Under the pieces are notes generated by a model. It ran no database searches, was not told the DNA's origin, and saw nothing but the letters and a program-made list of their open reading frames with translations. Of a stretch of DNA of 64,000 nucleotides, positions 23,483 through 34,213 are shown piece after piece. Every line of letters starts with the position of its first letter. Position 1 is the first letter of the stretch. The stretch comes from Paragyromitra xinjiangensis (taxonomy: Eukaryota > Ascomycota > Pezizomycetes > Pezizales > Discinaceae): positions 1,922,001 through 1,986,000 of the forward strand of contig JBCAMK010000008.1 of NCBI GenBank assembly GCA_038503065.1, in the 5' to 3' direction. The position numbers and the translations under genes were made by a program.

Positions 23483-24164
23483 ACGCAGAATCTACGTGTA
23501 CATCAATGTAAGAAGGGGAAAGGGGTGTCTGCTGGCAAGAAAAGAAGCGTTACGAGCGTCATTAGCAGAACAGGCAGTTGGATGAAAGGGAGGACGATCG
23601 ATGTAATCTTTTGTGTACTACAGTGGTGGCACGGCGCATGTTTTGTTGGTCTTATAAGCATGGGATACGGATGGACAGGATGGATGGGCCGGAGTGGAAT
23701 GATATAATTAGCGAAAGACAGATCCTGGTTTTCGGCGCCTTTTTTTCTTCTCTTGTCCTTTTCGCGAGTCGGGGATGATAGGGATGCAAAGGTTGGGAAT
23801 ACCAGGTTGACTGTAGCGTTGGAGTGTTTTTTCTCTTTTCCCGTTTGTCTTTGGATTATGTTTGCTCTGGTTCGTCTTTGGTCGTTTGGTACATGTGAAA
23901 ATAGTGTTATTGGAATATCTACGTTTTAGAAAGTACCAGAGACCATTTCAGCGAGTCTGATATCGAGTGATCGAAGGCATTCTAAACCTAACCCTATCAA
24001 AAACCCCGCCCAAGACGTCCACTTTGATATCGTACCAAATCGAACACAAAAAAGCTGTGATCCAACCCAGCCGTAACCCCAAAACAGAAAGAAATGTAAA
24101 AAAAGGGAAAAGAAAAACCAACTTTTGATATTCAAATAGAAATCATACAACCTTATTACCCACC
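23483..24164. other. Convergent spacer VMA3/RLP24
   Basis: No gene is seen in about 680 bases. The small open frames have no family signature. Confidence 0.5.
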
Positions 24165-24900
24165 TTAATCCACATCCATCCCATCCCCTGCCCCCACCTT
24201 TGTTCTCCTCTTCCCAACTTTCACCTTCACCTTCACCATCTCCGGTTCCTCCTCGACATCACTAACCTCCATCCCATCATCAATCTCTACATCCGCCACC
24301 TGCTCCTCCACAATCGTCCTCTGGTCTCTCGGCAGCAGGTGTTGATTCTCCTCCACAATCTTCCTATTCGCATCACGCTCACGCTGCTTATTACCCGCCA
24401 TACGGGTCCGGTAGAAGACGCGCTCACGACGAGCCCGGATCTCCTCAACTCGCTGCATAGCGGTGAGGGTCTTGGCGACGAGATCTCGCGAGTATCTGGT
24501 GGGTACGTGGCGGCGAGAGGCGAAGGTGAGGGTTGTGTCGACAATCATTTCTTTCCCGGCGGACTTGCGGAAGGCTTTGGTCCATTTGAGTTTGCGGGGG
24601 TTGCCTAAGGTTTGTTAGTGTTGGTTGGTGGGTGGTTGGTGGGGTGGGTGACTTACGCTTCATTTTGAAGTTCTTATGGCATTTACTGCGGCAGAAGCGG
24701 AATTCTTTGGCGTCATTGCGGACGAACATGATCCCGTGGCCTGGGTATATAGGACCCGAACTATGGAAGTTTGTCAGTACAATCTTGATTTTAGAGAAAT
24801 CTAGGCGCAAACAGAAGAGGAAACAATCGTAGTAGAATAGCAGATAAAGAAACATAATAGAGAGAATATGATACCAGAAATGACATTGATGAATCCTCAT
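24165..24900 (-). CDS. RLP24: Ribosome biogenesis protein Rlp24
   Basis: The model is complement(join(24165..24604,24657..24760,24875..24900)), 189 residues. The N-terminus has the L24e-type zinc site, cysteines 6, 9, 32 and 36 (CHFC...FCRSKC). It then runs through [20 protein letters not shown] into a helical, acidic-tailed extension that separates Rlp24 from the shorter mature ribosomal protein L24. Rlp24 rides on pre-60S particles from the nucleolus and is stripped off in the cytoplasm by the AAA ATPase Drg1. The start fits the MRIH(T/Q)CHFC consensus. The C-terminus ends with alternating KVKVKV and an MDVD tail. It is divergent from PAM18, 251 bases apart. Confidence 0.95.
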
Positions 24901-25151
24901 CTTGAAACGTTTCCTGCGCCTTCTTGCGCCGTCGAGTAGTAGTTGCTGGTATTAAGCTGCTCCGTAGCAGCGTGGCGTTGAGGTTGAAGCTTTATCTAGA
25001 CCTGAGGCTCTCTTTTTTTTTCTTTCCTGGAGGAAGTAGTGTCTTGGCGGTCTTGGCGTGGGGTGAATGGTATTGATCTGACCCACTGCAACCCTGGGTT
25101 AAGAAAAACACCATACTATCTACCACTAGAACTCGTCTACGGCTAACGAAT
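24901..25151. promoter_or_regulatory. Divergent promoter RLP24/PAM18
   Basis: 251 bases separate the two start codons, so this stretch must serve both. No specific factor site is asserted. Confidence 0.5.
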
Positions 25152-25649
25152 ATGTCGACTGCTATCTTGATCGGAGTTGGGATCGCTGGCGCAGGTATGT
25201 TGATTGATTCCTTTCTTTTATCACGCTTGGGGCTTTACTAATGTGTGTAGCCCTTGCAGTAAGATCGCCTCTTGGGGCTTTACTTTACGTCTGGTACTAA
25301 CAGGATCGTAGGGCCGGATTGGGATTCAGGCTCTTAAGAAGTATAAAGCGCTTCCGGGGGGTGCGGCCTTCGGGAAGCAGTTCTATAAGGGCGGGTTCGA
25401 GAATAAGATGAACCGACGAGAGGCTATTTTGATTTTACAGCTGAGGTAGGTCTTCTATGTGGGAGGAGGGGTGGAGGGAGATTTTGAGGAGTAGGGCTGA
25501 TGTTGGGTAGTGAGAGGAATATGACGAAGCAGAATATTCGGAAGAGACATAGGGAGATGATGTTGTTGAATCATCCTGATCGTGGGGGGAGTCCGTATTT
25601 GGCCGGGAAGGTTAATGAGGCGAAAGAGTTCCTGGAGAAGCACGGATGA
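25152..25649 (+). CDS. PAM18: Mitochondrial import motor J-protein Tim14/Pam18
   Basis: The model is join(25152..25194,25251..25258,25312..25445,25511..25649), 107 residues. Exon 2 is an 8-base microexon (completing Ala, then Leu-Ala). An N-terminal membrane segment (residues 4-24) is followed by KALPGGAAFGKQFYKGGFE and a compact J domain with the HPD tripeptide at 83-85 (LLNHPDRGGSPYLAGKVNEAK). It stimulates the mtHsp70 ATPase at the TIM23 channel on the matrix side. The length matches metazoan Tim14 and other filamentous fungi, which lack the long N-terminal extension of yeast. It is convergent with RCL1. Confidence 0.95.
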
Positions 25650-25986
25650 GGTGGGGGGAGTGAGTAAGGGGTTTAGTCTGGTCGTGATGGAGATTTGTAT
25701 TCTCTGGGGATCTTGATATCAGTGTATTATGTGTGGTTTTTCATTTGGGGGTAGTCAAAATGGGTAGGCGTTTTGTTTGTGGTGGCGAAAGGGCATAGAA
25801 TAAAGTCTCTTCTCTTTAGATTTCTTAGAGCTGTATTTGTGTGTTCACGTATTCGCTGTTACGTGGGCTAGGTGGTTTGTGTGTTTCGTGCAGGCCGAGA
25901 TTTCATGTTTCAACGATGATTGATATTTACAGGGACTTTTGAATTACGATACGGAAGCAATTATAATACAGATATACGGTGATTTT
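25650..25986. other. Convergent spacer PAM18/RCL1
   Basis: These 337 bases contain only the 3' flanks of two convergent genes. No gene is seen. Confidence 0.55.
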
Positions 25987-27189
25987 CTACGCAACCTTCC
26001 TCCCCACATTCCCTACTCCTCTCCCTACGATTGTAACAACTAGATTATCCCTATCCCCATCCCCATCTCTAATTGCGATCTCCGCTCCAAAAAATCCCTT
26101 CAAATCCCTACATGCCCCCACAAACTCATCCCCAACCACATCTTTCCCAATCACCACCCTCCCTACATCTCCCTCCACGCCCATCATCATCATCGTTAAC
26201 ATCGTCGTTACACCCACCCTCCCCACCGCACCCCCAATATTGATCTCCTCTAGTAAAGCATATGCCGCTCTCCTCCCAACATCCTCCGCCGGCTCCGACG
26301 GCGCCGCATACGCATCACTCGCATACACCACCCCCGTCCCCGTCTCCGCAACCAACGACAATCCAAACCCCACACCCGTCTTTTTCGTCTGTCCTCCCGC
26401 CCTTCCCTTCTGATTAGCACCAGCTCTCTCAACCGCACCCTCCTTCCCATAATCCCCCGGCACAATCTGCGGCGTCTTGACATCCGAGTATATATACACA
26501 TCGGCCAAAAACCTATTCAGCACACCTCTCGCAGCTTCAATCATACGTGCATTATTCCCAGCGCTCACACCAGTAACGTATGCTACGCCTCTGATCCGCT
26601 TTACTCGTCCTGGAGTCTGGAGATGTAGAGTCTTCGGTAGTCGGATCTGGTGCGCATGTAAGAAGTGGACCTCGCCGGCGCCGAGAGAGCCTGACGAGCG
26701 CGCAAGGATTCGGATTTCGAGGTTTCGTGAGATGTCGAAATGTGCGAATAAGGGTAGGATGGCGGTGCGGAATGTATCGATTGAGTAATCGTCTTCGGTG
26801 GCGCTGGTGATTACGCCACCGTCTAAGATGATGGAGAATGCATTTTTTGAGAATGGTGCGAGGAGGGAGAGGACTTCGAGGTAGTAGGTTACTCCGCGTG
26901 GACAGTTCTCGGGGAGGGTGTGGCGGAGCTGTTTTCCGTTGTTGCCGGTTATTAGACCGGGTTTGTAGAGGAAGCTGGTGCCGGTGAGGGAGATTTCGAT
27001 TAGGGAGCCGTTGGTGAGGGAGTCGAGGAGTCGGAGGAGGGAGAATTCGTAGGGTGTTAGGCCGGGTTTGAGGGAGTTGGAGCGAATCTGGGAGATGTGG
27101 AGGGGGGTGCCAGTTAGGGTTGCGAGGATGAGGCGGCGGCGGAGGGAGGCGTGGGTTGTGAATTTGAGGGGGGGAGTGGTGGCTGTCAT
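25987..27189 (-). CDS. RCL1: 18S rRNA processing endonuclease-like Rcl1
   Basis: A single exon of 400 residues starts at ATG 27189 (MTATTPPLKF); upstream in-frame codons lack an ATG. The fold is that of RNA 3'-terminal phosphate cyclase, but the blocks GGVITSATEDDYSIDTFRTA, GAGEVHFLHAHQIRLP, GRVKRIRGVAYVTGVS, GFGLSLVAET and the end VGNVGRKVA follow the Rcl1 branch. The cyclase C-terminal catalytic His region is absent. Rcl1 works with Bms1 in the SSU processome at pre-rRNA site A2. An insertion of about 25 residues rich in Gly/Lys lies before GFGLSLVAET. The 3' half of the coding strand is strongly purine-rich. Confidence 0.93.
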   Translation of the reverse strand: MTATTPPLKFTTHASLRRRLILATLTGTPLHISQIRSNSLKPGLTPYEFSLLRLLDSLTNGSLIEISLTGTSFLYKPGLITGNNGKQLRHTLPENCPRGVTYYLEVLSLLAPFSKNAFSIILDGGVITSATEDDYSIDTFRTAILPLFAHFDISRNLEIRILARSSGSLGAGEVHFLHAHQIRLPKTLHLQTPGRVKRIRGVAYVTGVSAGNNARMIEAARGVLNRFLADVYIYSDVKTPQIVPGDYGKEGAVERAGANQKGRAGGQTKKTGVGFGLSLVAETGTGVVYASDAYAAPSEPAEDVGRRAAYALLEEINIGGAVGRVGVTTMLTMMMMGVEGDVGRVVIGKDVVGDEFVGACRDLKGFFGAEIAIRDGDGDRDNLVVTIVGRGVGNVGRKVA

Positions 27190-28185
27190 TGTGAATTGAG
27201 GTTGGAGGTGGTGATGGTTGTGAGAGCTTGGTGGGATGTAGAAAAAAATATATGAGGCTCTGTTGGACCCTAGCAGTGCCAAGACAAGGTAGTCAACGTT
27301 AAAATGACGGCGAGTTTAGGCATGAGTTTAGGATTTAGTTAACGAGAGGGTTTTAAAAGATATCGGAGGTTTCTATGCCCCCGAGAAAGCTAAGACTTAT
27401 GGTCTGTGTAAGGGGGAGTTTTTTGGACCAGATAATGAATGATCATGAGCAGTCACTCGAATTGAATTTGGATACGGAAGATCTATCTTCTCTAAACTAA
27501 CACGAATAATTTTAAGAAGCCTAGTTACTTCACTCAAATGGTTTAGTAGCCTTCACAAGTCATCATTCGTAGTTTTATCTCAAAGAATAATTTATCAGTA
27601 GGTATTACACTTCTTAGAAGTTAAGAAATACTAGAGATACCAAGCAGGCATCGTCCGCGAGGAGAGAACCCCCTTCCATTGCAACGAAATCCTATTCCAA
27701 CCCCCCTAAAGTGGCACCTTCATCCAAGCGATACTACTGTATAAGCAGTAGCCTACTTTCCTGTTTAGGTTTTAATTAAGTATTCGAAAATTTAGCTTAA
27801 TTACTCAAGTTTGAGGACTTTGTCTCTCACAATTATGTCTTGCTTGAAGACATGCGGAGTACGAACCTTGGCACAATCAAATCTGGGACAAGAAATATGG
27901 AACAGTTGTAGCAGCCATTGGCGTTTCCTCTCTAAAAATTCTCAAAGAAAGAATGCTTTTTATTTTAGAAGGCACGAGGGTAGTCGTGGGATACATCCAT
28001 CACCAGGTAAAGAGCGCATATTCTAGGTAGCTTTCTAAAACCCTAACCCTAACAACGCGATTTAATTCCGTCGAAATCTTTACGCGACGCGTCCCCCTTT
28101 GTTGCCCACGCTTTAACTCGTCATTTAAGCAGAATCACCTCTACAACCCCACGTTTAAAGCACATTCGAAAATATTATACTCAAG
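27190..28185. other. Divergent intergenic region RCL1/PRI2
   Basis: No gene is seen in about 1 kb. A telomere-type motif (CCCTAACCCTAAC, 28041-28053) lies about 135 bases before the PRI2 start. Confidence 0.5.
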
Positions 28186-29764
28186 ATGGCAATGTACCAG
28201 CAAGCGCCCAGGGAAGGACCCAAACGGCGAGGCATAGACTCAAAGAGACATTTCGCTGGACTTGCAAACTTTGCCCGGTTGGACTACTTGCACCGTCTTA
28301 ACTTCTATACCATCCCGCCAACTGAGGAAGTGACGTTAGATCAATTCGAGCAGTGGGCAATTGACCGTTTACGAGGTTCGTTATCTCCACCACTCCTTCT
28401 GCTTGATGAGTGGACTAACACAAACTCCAGTTCTCGGGGAAATTGAATCATGTCAGTACCGCAACTTTACCCCAGCAGAACTCGAAACTGCTGTTATCCC
28501 GCTCCTCCAGAAATTGCTTCCACTCTCCGCGAATACATCACAGTCGTCAAAGCTGCAGGAGGAACGAAAAAAAGATCACTACAGCCACTTTATCCTTCGT
28601 CTTGCATTCGCACGCTCTGAAGATCTGCGGAGAAGGTTCTCGCGTGCGGAGAGTACTTTGTTTAAGCTCAGGTTCTCGACTGAAGATTTGCGGGAGAAAA
28701 TAGACCCGAAGGAGAAACAGGAATTCGTGAAGAGTTTGGATTTTGATTGGGAGACTGTGCCAGAGGACGAGAAGTTGGCGATGAAGGATAGTCTGATTGC
28801 AGCAACAGGAGCTAAATCGTTGGATGGGGAGAGTTTCTTTAAAGTGGACTGGGAGAGAGTTCATGATCTGGTTGAACAACGTCGAGTGCTGGTGCGGGGA
28901 GGGAAGGCATATGTGCCTGTATCTCAGCAACTCTCGCTCATTCTAACTGAGTTTACCATTCGTCTCGATAAGGCCCTTGAATCCACCGCCCGTGCCCTCC
29001 CCCGTCTCGACGAGGACGACCGCCTCATCCCCATCCTCAATCACCTCTCCCTCGGCTTCACCGCTCCCGAATACAACTCCTCAACCACACCAACCACCCT
29101 CAACGGCGAGGCCCTCACCGCAGGCTCCATCGACAGCCTCGCTCAATACTTCCCCATGTGCATGCGCCACCTCCATACCACCCTCCGCCGCGACAAGCTC
29201 CTAAAACATTTCGGCCGTCTCCAATACGGCCTCTTCATCAAAGGTATCGGATTATCCGTCGAAGAAGCGCTCTTGTTCTGGCGAAACTCCTTCTCCCTAG
29301 TCACCGATGAAAGGTTCCAGAAAGACTACCGCTACAACGTCCGCCACGCATACGGTCTCGAGGGTACACGAAGAAACTACAAGCCGCTCTCCTGCCAGCA
29401 GATCCTCATCGACCGTCCCCCCAAAGCAGGCGAAGCCCACGGATGTCCATACCGCCATTTCAGCCCCGACAACCTCATTGCTAGTCTTGCAGCCGTAGGT
29501 GTATCAGACCGTGATGTGCTGAGGGGGGTGCGGGCGGATGTTGAGGCGACTAAGTACCATATGGCGTGTAATCGTGTGTTTGAATATACGCATGCCCGGG
29601 AACTTAAGAGGGAGAAGGAGAGTGAGACGGGGAGTGCGAGGCTGGCCGAGACGATTATTCATCCGAATGAGTATTTTTCGAGAAGCTTTGGGTTGAAGAA
29701 TCCAGGCGCGTTGGAGGGACAGTCGATTGGAGGGATGGATACTGGGGTTGATCCGATGGTTTGA
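28186..29764 (+). CDS. PRI2: DNA primase large subunit
   Basis: The model is join(28186..28375,28431..29764), 507 residues. The 55-nt intron (GTTCGT to CAG) restores RLRG-VLGEIESCQYRN. The C-terminal iron-sulfur domain has its four cysteines at 307 (FPMCMRHLH), 385 (LSCQQIL), 402 (GCPYRHF) and 443 (ACNRVFE). The spacing (78, 17, 41) is nearly that of yeast Pri2. It pairs with Pri1 and DNA polymerase alpha to start RNA primers at replication forks. The N-terminal domain (LDYLHRLNFYTIPPTEE...) is also typical. A Ser/Thr-rich insert near 265-285 carries no obvious motif. Confidence 0.96.
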
Positions 29765-30441
29765 GGAGCGTTGGATGGTAGATGCTTTTTTTTTCTTTGG
29801 GTCAGGGAGTTTGGGTACATGCTATGTGCAGGTTTATGGGTATGATGAAGGAAATGAGGTTAGAGAGGGTTATTGTAGTGTCATTTTTATGGCCTTCGAA
29901 TATTCTTTCGGAGGTGGATATCTTGATGGTATCGGTTATTGTGTGGCACGTTTCGTAATGTAGAAATTATATGTATTATTTTTAGACGCTGCTATTCCTC
30001 GCGTGAATTGGGGTCAAGTTAGTAGCTGGGGAATATGTTCTGGATAACTCGCGCCTAATGAAGTAAACAAAATGGTAAAAAGGCTCTGGGGGGTTTACGG
30101 TTTCATTTGCTTTATCCGATTGTCACGCATTTAGACAGAAATAAGGATGGTTAATGTATTAATGGCGTGATGCTATGTGCAGCCTCTAACTGGAAGTGCT
30201 TAGACGGTGAACAGGTGCCAGAAACGAGTGATAGACAATGATCCAACCCCAATGGGATAATGTAATTGGGTTCAACCCTTTTCAAAAACGAAGTAGAAAA
30301 CAAATTCCGACACGAAAAATCTTACGCCGTAAAACACGAAAACAATTCCTCCCATGCCCATTCAATAACCAAAACCACTCCATCCAATCTCCAACCTTCA
30401 TCCATCCGAACTCCGAAAGGAAGCCACGGTTTACCATCTCC
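29765..30441. other. Convergent spacer PRI2/coiled-coil gene
   Basis: No gene is seen in about 680 bases. Confidence 0.5.
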
Positions 30442-30912
30442 TCAACTCGGGATCACCTGTGCCATTTCTAGAGCAAGAATCCTATCACACTCCTTCAACT
30501 CTATCTCCTTCGCAGCCAGCTCTTTACGCAAGTTCTCCACCTCTCTAGCTAGTCGTTTCCGCTTCTTCACAGCTATAATCTTGGCCTGTAGGTTCGCTAC
30601 TATTTTCGCGACTACCTTGTCCTCTTCGTCTTCGTCTTCTTGTTCAGTTTGGGGCGTTTCTAGGATTTCGCTGAAGGAGCTCGAGTCTGTTGAGGTCCAC
30701 GACTCTGTGTGTTTTAAGCTAGCGGTTTGGGTGGGTGTGGGAGGACACTGTTCGCGTGGGGTTGAGGGTAGTATGTTCTTCATTTCGTTCTCATCCCAGA
30801 CTTTCTGGATCGCTTCGAGGGAGCTTTGGATTTCTTTAAGGGAGGTGGTGATGTTTGTGGGGCTCTCTGATGTAGGGGTGGGAGGCTGGGTGAGGTCTAT
30901 GTAACTCGTCAT
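30442..30912 (-). CDS. Small acidic/coiled-coil protein of unknown function
   Basis: This intact frame of 156 residues starts with ATG (MTSYIDLTQPPTP). The N-terminal half is Ser/Thr/Pro-rich and likely disordered. An acidic patch EQEDEDEEDK precedes a basic stretch (KKRKRLAREVENLRKELAAK) that continues as a heptad-like coiled coil to the end. I do not recognise a family. The basic-then-leucine pattern is faintly like a short bZIP, but the asparagine/arginine signature of bZIP basic regions is missing. It is divergent from RRP17. Coding potential rests on frame length, ATG and composition. Confidence 0.6.
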   Translation of the reverse strand: MTSYIDLTQPPTPTSESPTNITTSLKEIQSSLEAIQKVWDENEMKNILPSTPREQCPPTPTQTASLKHTESWTSTDSSSFSEILETPQTEQEDEDEEDKVVAKIVANLQAKIIAVKKRKRLAREVENLRKELAAKEIELKECDRILALEMAQVIPS

Positions 30913-31326
30913 CTTGGAGTTGCGGTTGATAGTGTGCCTGAAGCACTGGAAAGTGGGAGTGGAGGAAATAGTAGGGGGAAATATTACTGAGCTCTGTAGA
31001 GTTATCGAGTCATGCCAGGCTTTGGCTCGCTTCCAAGCTTTAGCTGCATCGCCTAACCTAAGTCACCTAACCCTACTGTAAATAAAGCTTTGGCTGCAGA
31101 AGTAGTTTTAAGCCGCAGCTGCTTCGGTAATCAGTTACCCTGTCTTCCTTCCCCGGATTCTTTGAAGTTTTTTTTTCCTACTGTCGAGGCAGACTTTCGA
31201 GATTGGACTAGACTTTCGGAAATTCGACGCATTCACGAGGTTACTCAGTCGGCTACTGTGAAGGGTTGTAGTAATTTAGGTATCTTCAACTTGGTATAAA
31301 AGGTGAAATCAACATCTTCAAGAGGA
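30913..31326. other. Divergent region upstream of RRP17
   Basis: 414 bases lie between two start codons. It includes CACCTAACCCTACT near 31061-31076. No gene is seen. Confidence 0.45.
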
Positions 31327-32109
31327 ATGGGGCCATCAAGGAAACGCAAACAAGGGATCGAGGAGATTGCATTTGATCAGAGTGCAAGACACGATTATCT
31401 TACGGGATTCCACAAGAGTGCGTACATTTCCAAGTTCTTTATTTTCGCTGGTTGTGGCAAGGTAGCAATTGACGTATTGGATGACAGGGAAGCTACAGCG
31501 GATAAAGCTTGCTCAAGAGGAAGCCTTGAAACGGGAGAAAGAAGAGAAGATTGCGGAGCGGAAAAAGGTATTCATCTTGGAACTTCCCTTGGTATTCGCG
31601 GTGGTTTTAGTGAGATGCTGTGAGTGATTGTTGATCATGTTTTATAACTGCAATAGCTGCGAGATTCCCGGAAGGATGATATCGAAAGACATATTTCTCA
31701 ACTCAAAGAGCTCTCTCGAAAAGCTGCTGCTGAGGCTAACGGCGACTCTGCCTCGGAGGAAGGCTGGGATGGTATTGATTCAGATACTGGCGATGAGGAA
31801 ACTGGAGGGGAGGATGCGAAGTTAAATAAGCAAGAAGAGTACATCGACGAAGACAAATTCACCACTGTCACTGTTGAAGCTATGGATTTCGATGCCGAGG
31901 AGGAGATTGATAGTGAGACGGAGCGGGCGAACGAAGCGAAAAGGGAGGCCGCGGAACAAAAAGAGAAGGAAAGGAAGAAGAAGAAGCCTAAAGAAAAGAA
32001 GAAGAAATTTCGGTACTTGACGAAGACCGAGCGGAGGGCGGATAGAGTCAAGCAAAGGACAAAACTGGCGAAACGTCGGGAGAAATTTAAGAGTGCGGAG
32101 GGGAAATGA
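31327..32109 (+). CDS. RRP17: rRNA-processing protein Rrp17 (Nol12 family)
   Basis: The model is join(31327..31417,31488..31567,31657..32109), 207 residues. The conserved N-terminus reads KRKQGIEEIAFDQSARHDYL then TGFHKRKLQRIKLAQEEA, followed by a helix KREKEEKIAERKKLRDSRKD, as in Nol12/Rrp17. A Glu/Asp-rich middle and a Lys-rich C-terminus (KKKPKEKKKKFRYLTKTERR) complete it. Yeast Rrp17 is a nucleolar 5'-3' exonuclease that trims 5.8S and 25S precursors on pre-60S particles. Intron 1 has a GTGCGT donor; splicing there joins FHK-RKLQRI, which matches the family. Confidence 0.92.
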
Positions 32110-34213
32110 TAGATTGTTTTTTAATCGATATCAACAAGGCTTTGTGGGGACATAATCGACGGATGTGTGGTCAGATTTAGGGAGATGAATTGGGGGTATA
32201 AGGAAAGCAAGGCAGTTGAATTAAGTATGTGAGATGAAGTCAGATCAATTTGAGCGGCTTCGTGGGCCTTTGCGATGGCCCTCCAGGTCCTTGGGGGTTA
32301 AAGCTCGTGGGCTAAGGTCTGTCGGCGAGCGAGGTCCGTAGGGGCTGGGGACTTGGGAGCTGTGGTAATCTGGGAACCTACAGGTGATTACATGTAGGGT
32401 TGGAATCTATCAACAGAAAGTGGCTTCTATTCACTACTGGCTGAAACTTGAACTCTTTGTAAATAGTACTCAGGGGTTAGGGGGGGGTCTGGCGAATTCA
32501 CTAAGTATGATATTGCAAAAATTGTAGCCCCCACATGAAATTGCGTTTTGGAGATATTGAAAATTTTGTTGTGATATTTTTGAGGTGGTTGTTGCTGTCG
32601 TCATATTTACAAGGCGCTGGTAATTGAAACACGTGCAGTTGATTTCGCTCTATTAGGTATTGTAATACTTCGTTTCCTGTATTGGCCTTCTCCCTCCCGC
32701 ATTGCGGGCATCTCCTCACTAGCGGAATAAATCATATAGTAGCTTTATGGCCTGTCACCCAGTGCCATGATCTGGCATACCTTAAACTTTGCCCTCACCC
32801 CTCACCTCTCGTTTCATTCTTCTCATCTCATCTCATGTGAGTTATAACTTAACGGTCGCCCAAAATTTGTGTACTATTAATTAGCATGTCAATTATAGTG
32901 GTTAGACTTCTTGTGCATTGCTGATAAGATGAAATTAGATGTCAGTCGGGATGTAAAGCGTTAGCTATGCAGTCTCGCTCTTCTGCAGCGAGGAGATAAG
33001 AGCTCTATTGGACTATTTCTGGAGTCTTTGGTAATACACTGTGCCTGATGCTCCTAGATGGCAACGTGCTAGGTACCGGTTATTGGCTGGATAGAAATTC
33101 GACGGTTTACTAACCTCGGGGTGGAAGTTTTTGCTATGGAGGTATGTTTCTGAGATGAGGTTTTTAGTTATCTCGTGCTACCTAACTGTCACGGGATAGT
33201 ATTTCATCTCACGATTAAGGCTGTATGCATAGACTTCAACCTTCTTATATTGCTCATCACCTCCCGCACCTGGTAAACGGTCTTTTCTTGGGCTTTTCAT
33301 GGTTCAATTACTTTGTGCATCACGGCGTTCGGTGCTTGGCTTCTAGATCCGTGGCACATCTTGCATTATCTCCTCCGAATCATCACTGAAGATCACTCGG
33401 CTGGTGGTCAGCAAATCAAGATTTTGGCTATGTCTCAGACGGGTCAAGCAATCCTAACTCGGAACGCAGATTTTACTGGTATTGGGTAGAAATTGGGGTT
33501 GGTTCCGTAATAGCGAAAAGAAAAAGTGCCCAAAGCAGAATACGTCCAGTAACGGCAACTCCCGCACGAAAACACCTCACTCGCCAACCAACCCAGTCAA
33601 TAATACACTTCTGCCTTGCGCCTTGCTCCTTTACTTTTTGTCTGTCACTATTTGTCCCGCCTAGAAACCGCCCAGAAACCGCTTCTGCGGGACTTATTTC
33701 CAGGGTAGGGGTTTACCTGCTCCCAAGCTATGCGGATATACCGGTTAATCAGCCTATCACTTTAAACCTCATTCACTCCCTCACCAACGAACTGGAACCT
33801 GCGATGGGCCCGATTATTCGCATCAAAATAAGATCTCGAAGGCTTCCCACGTTCTCATCGCTTCAATCAAGAGAGTACCTACGCCTGCATCTCTGAGTTG
33901 TCAATAACCTAAACCCTTCGATTCTCTTGACGATGCTAAGTTGCTTTTGCTTTAGTATCGAGCTTAGAGTCATATGTAGCTATTATTATCCGGAACTATT
34001 CCGATTCATCGCCAAGAAGGCTGCATGAATTAATTTCACAGGTGGAAATGGAAGATCATCGTCATCAGGAGCATGCCCCACCTGGACCGATTATGTCTGA
34101 AAAGGCGCTGATGGCGCGCTTTGTTGGGAACAACCTTTTCTTACCCTCCATTATCATGACAGTCGTTACAAAGCGACCCCCCGCGATACCTCGTTATCTC
34201 TGTCCTTATCACT
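32110..34213. other. 2.1-kb intergenic stretch
   Basis: No credible coding frame or RNA gene is seen. TACATGTA occurs at 32389-32396. A near-tandem AGAAACCGCCC/AGAAACCGC word occurs at about 33664-33682. Confidence 0.45.
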
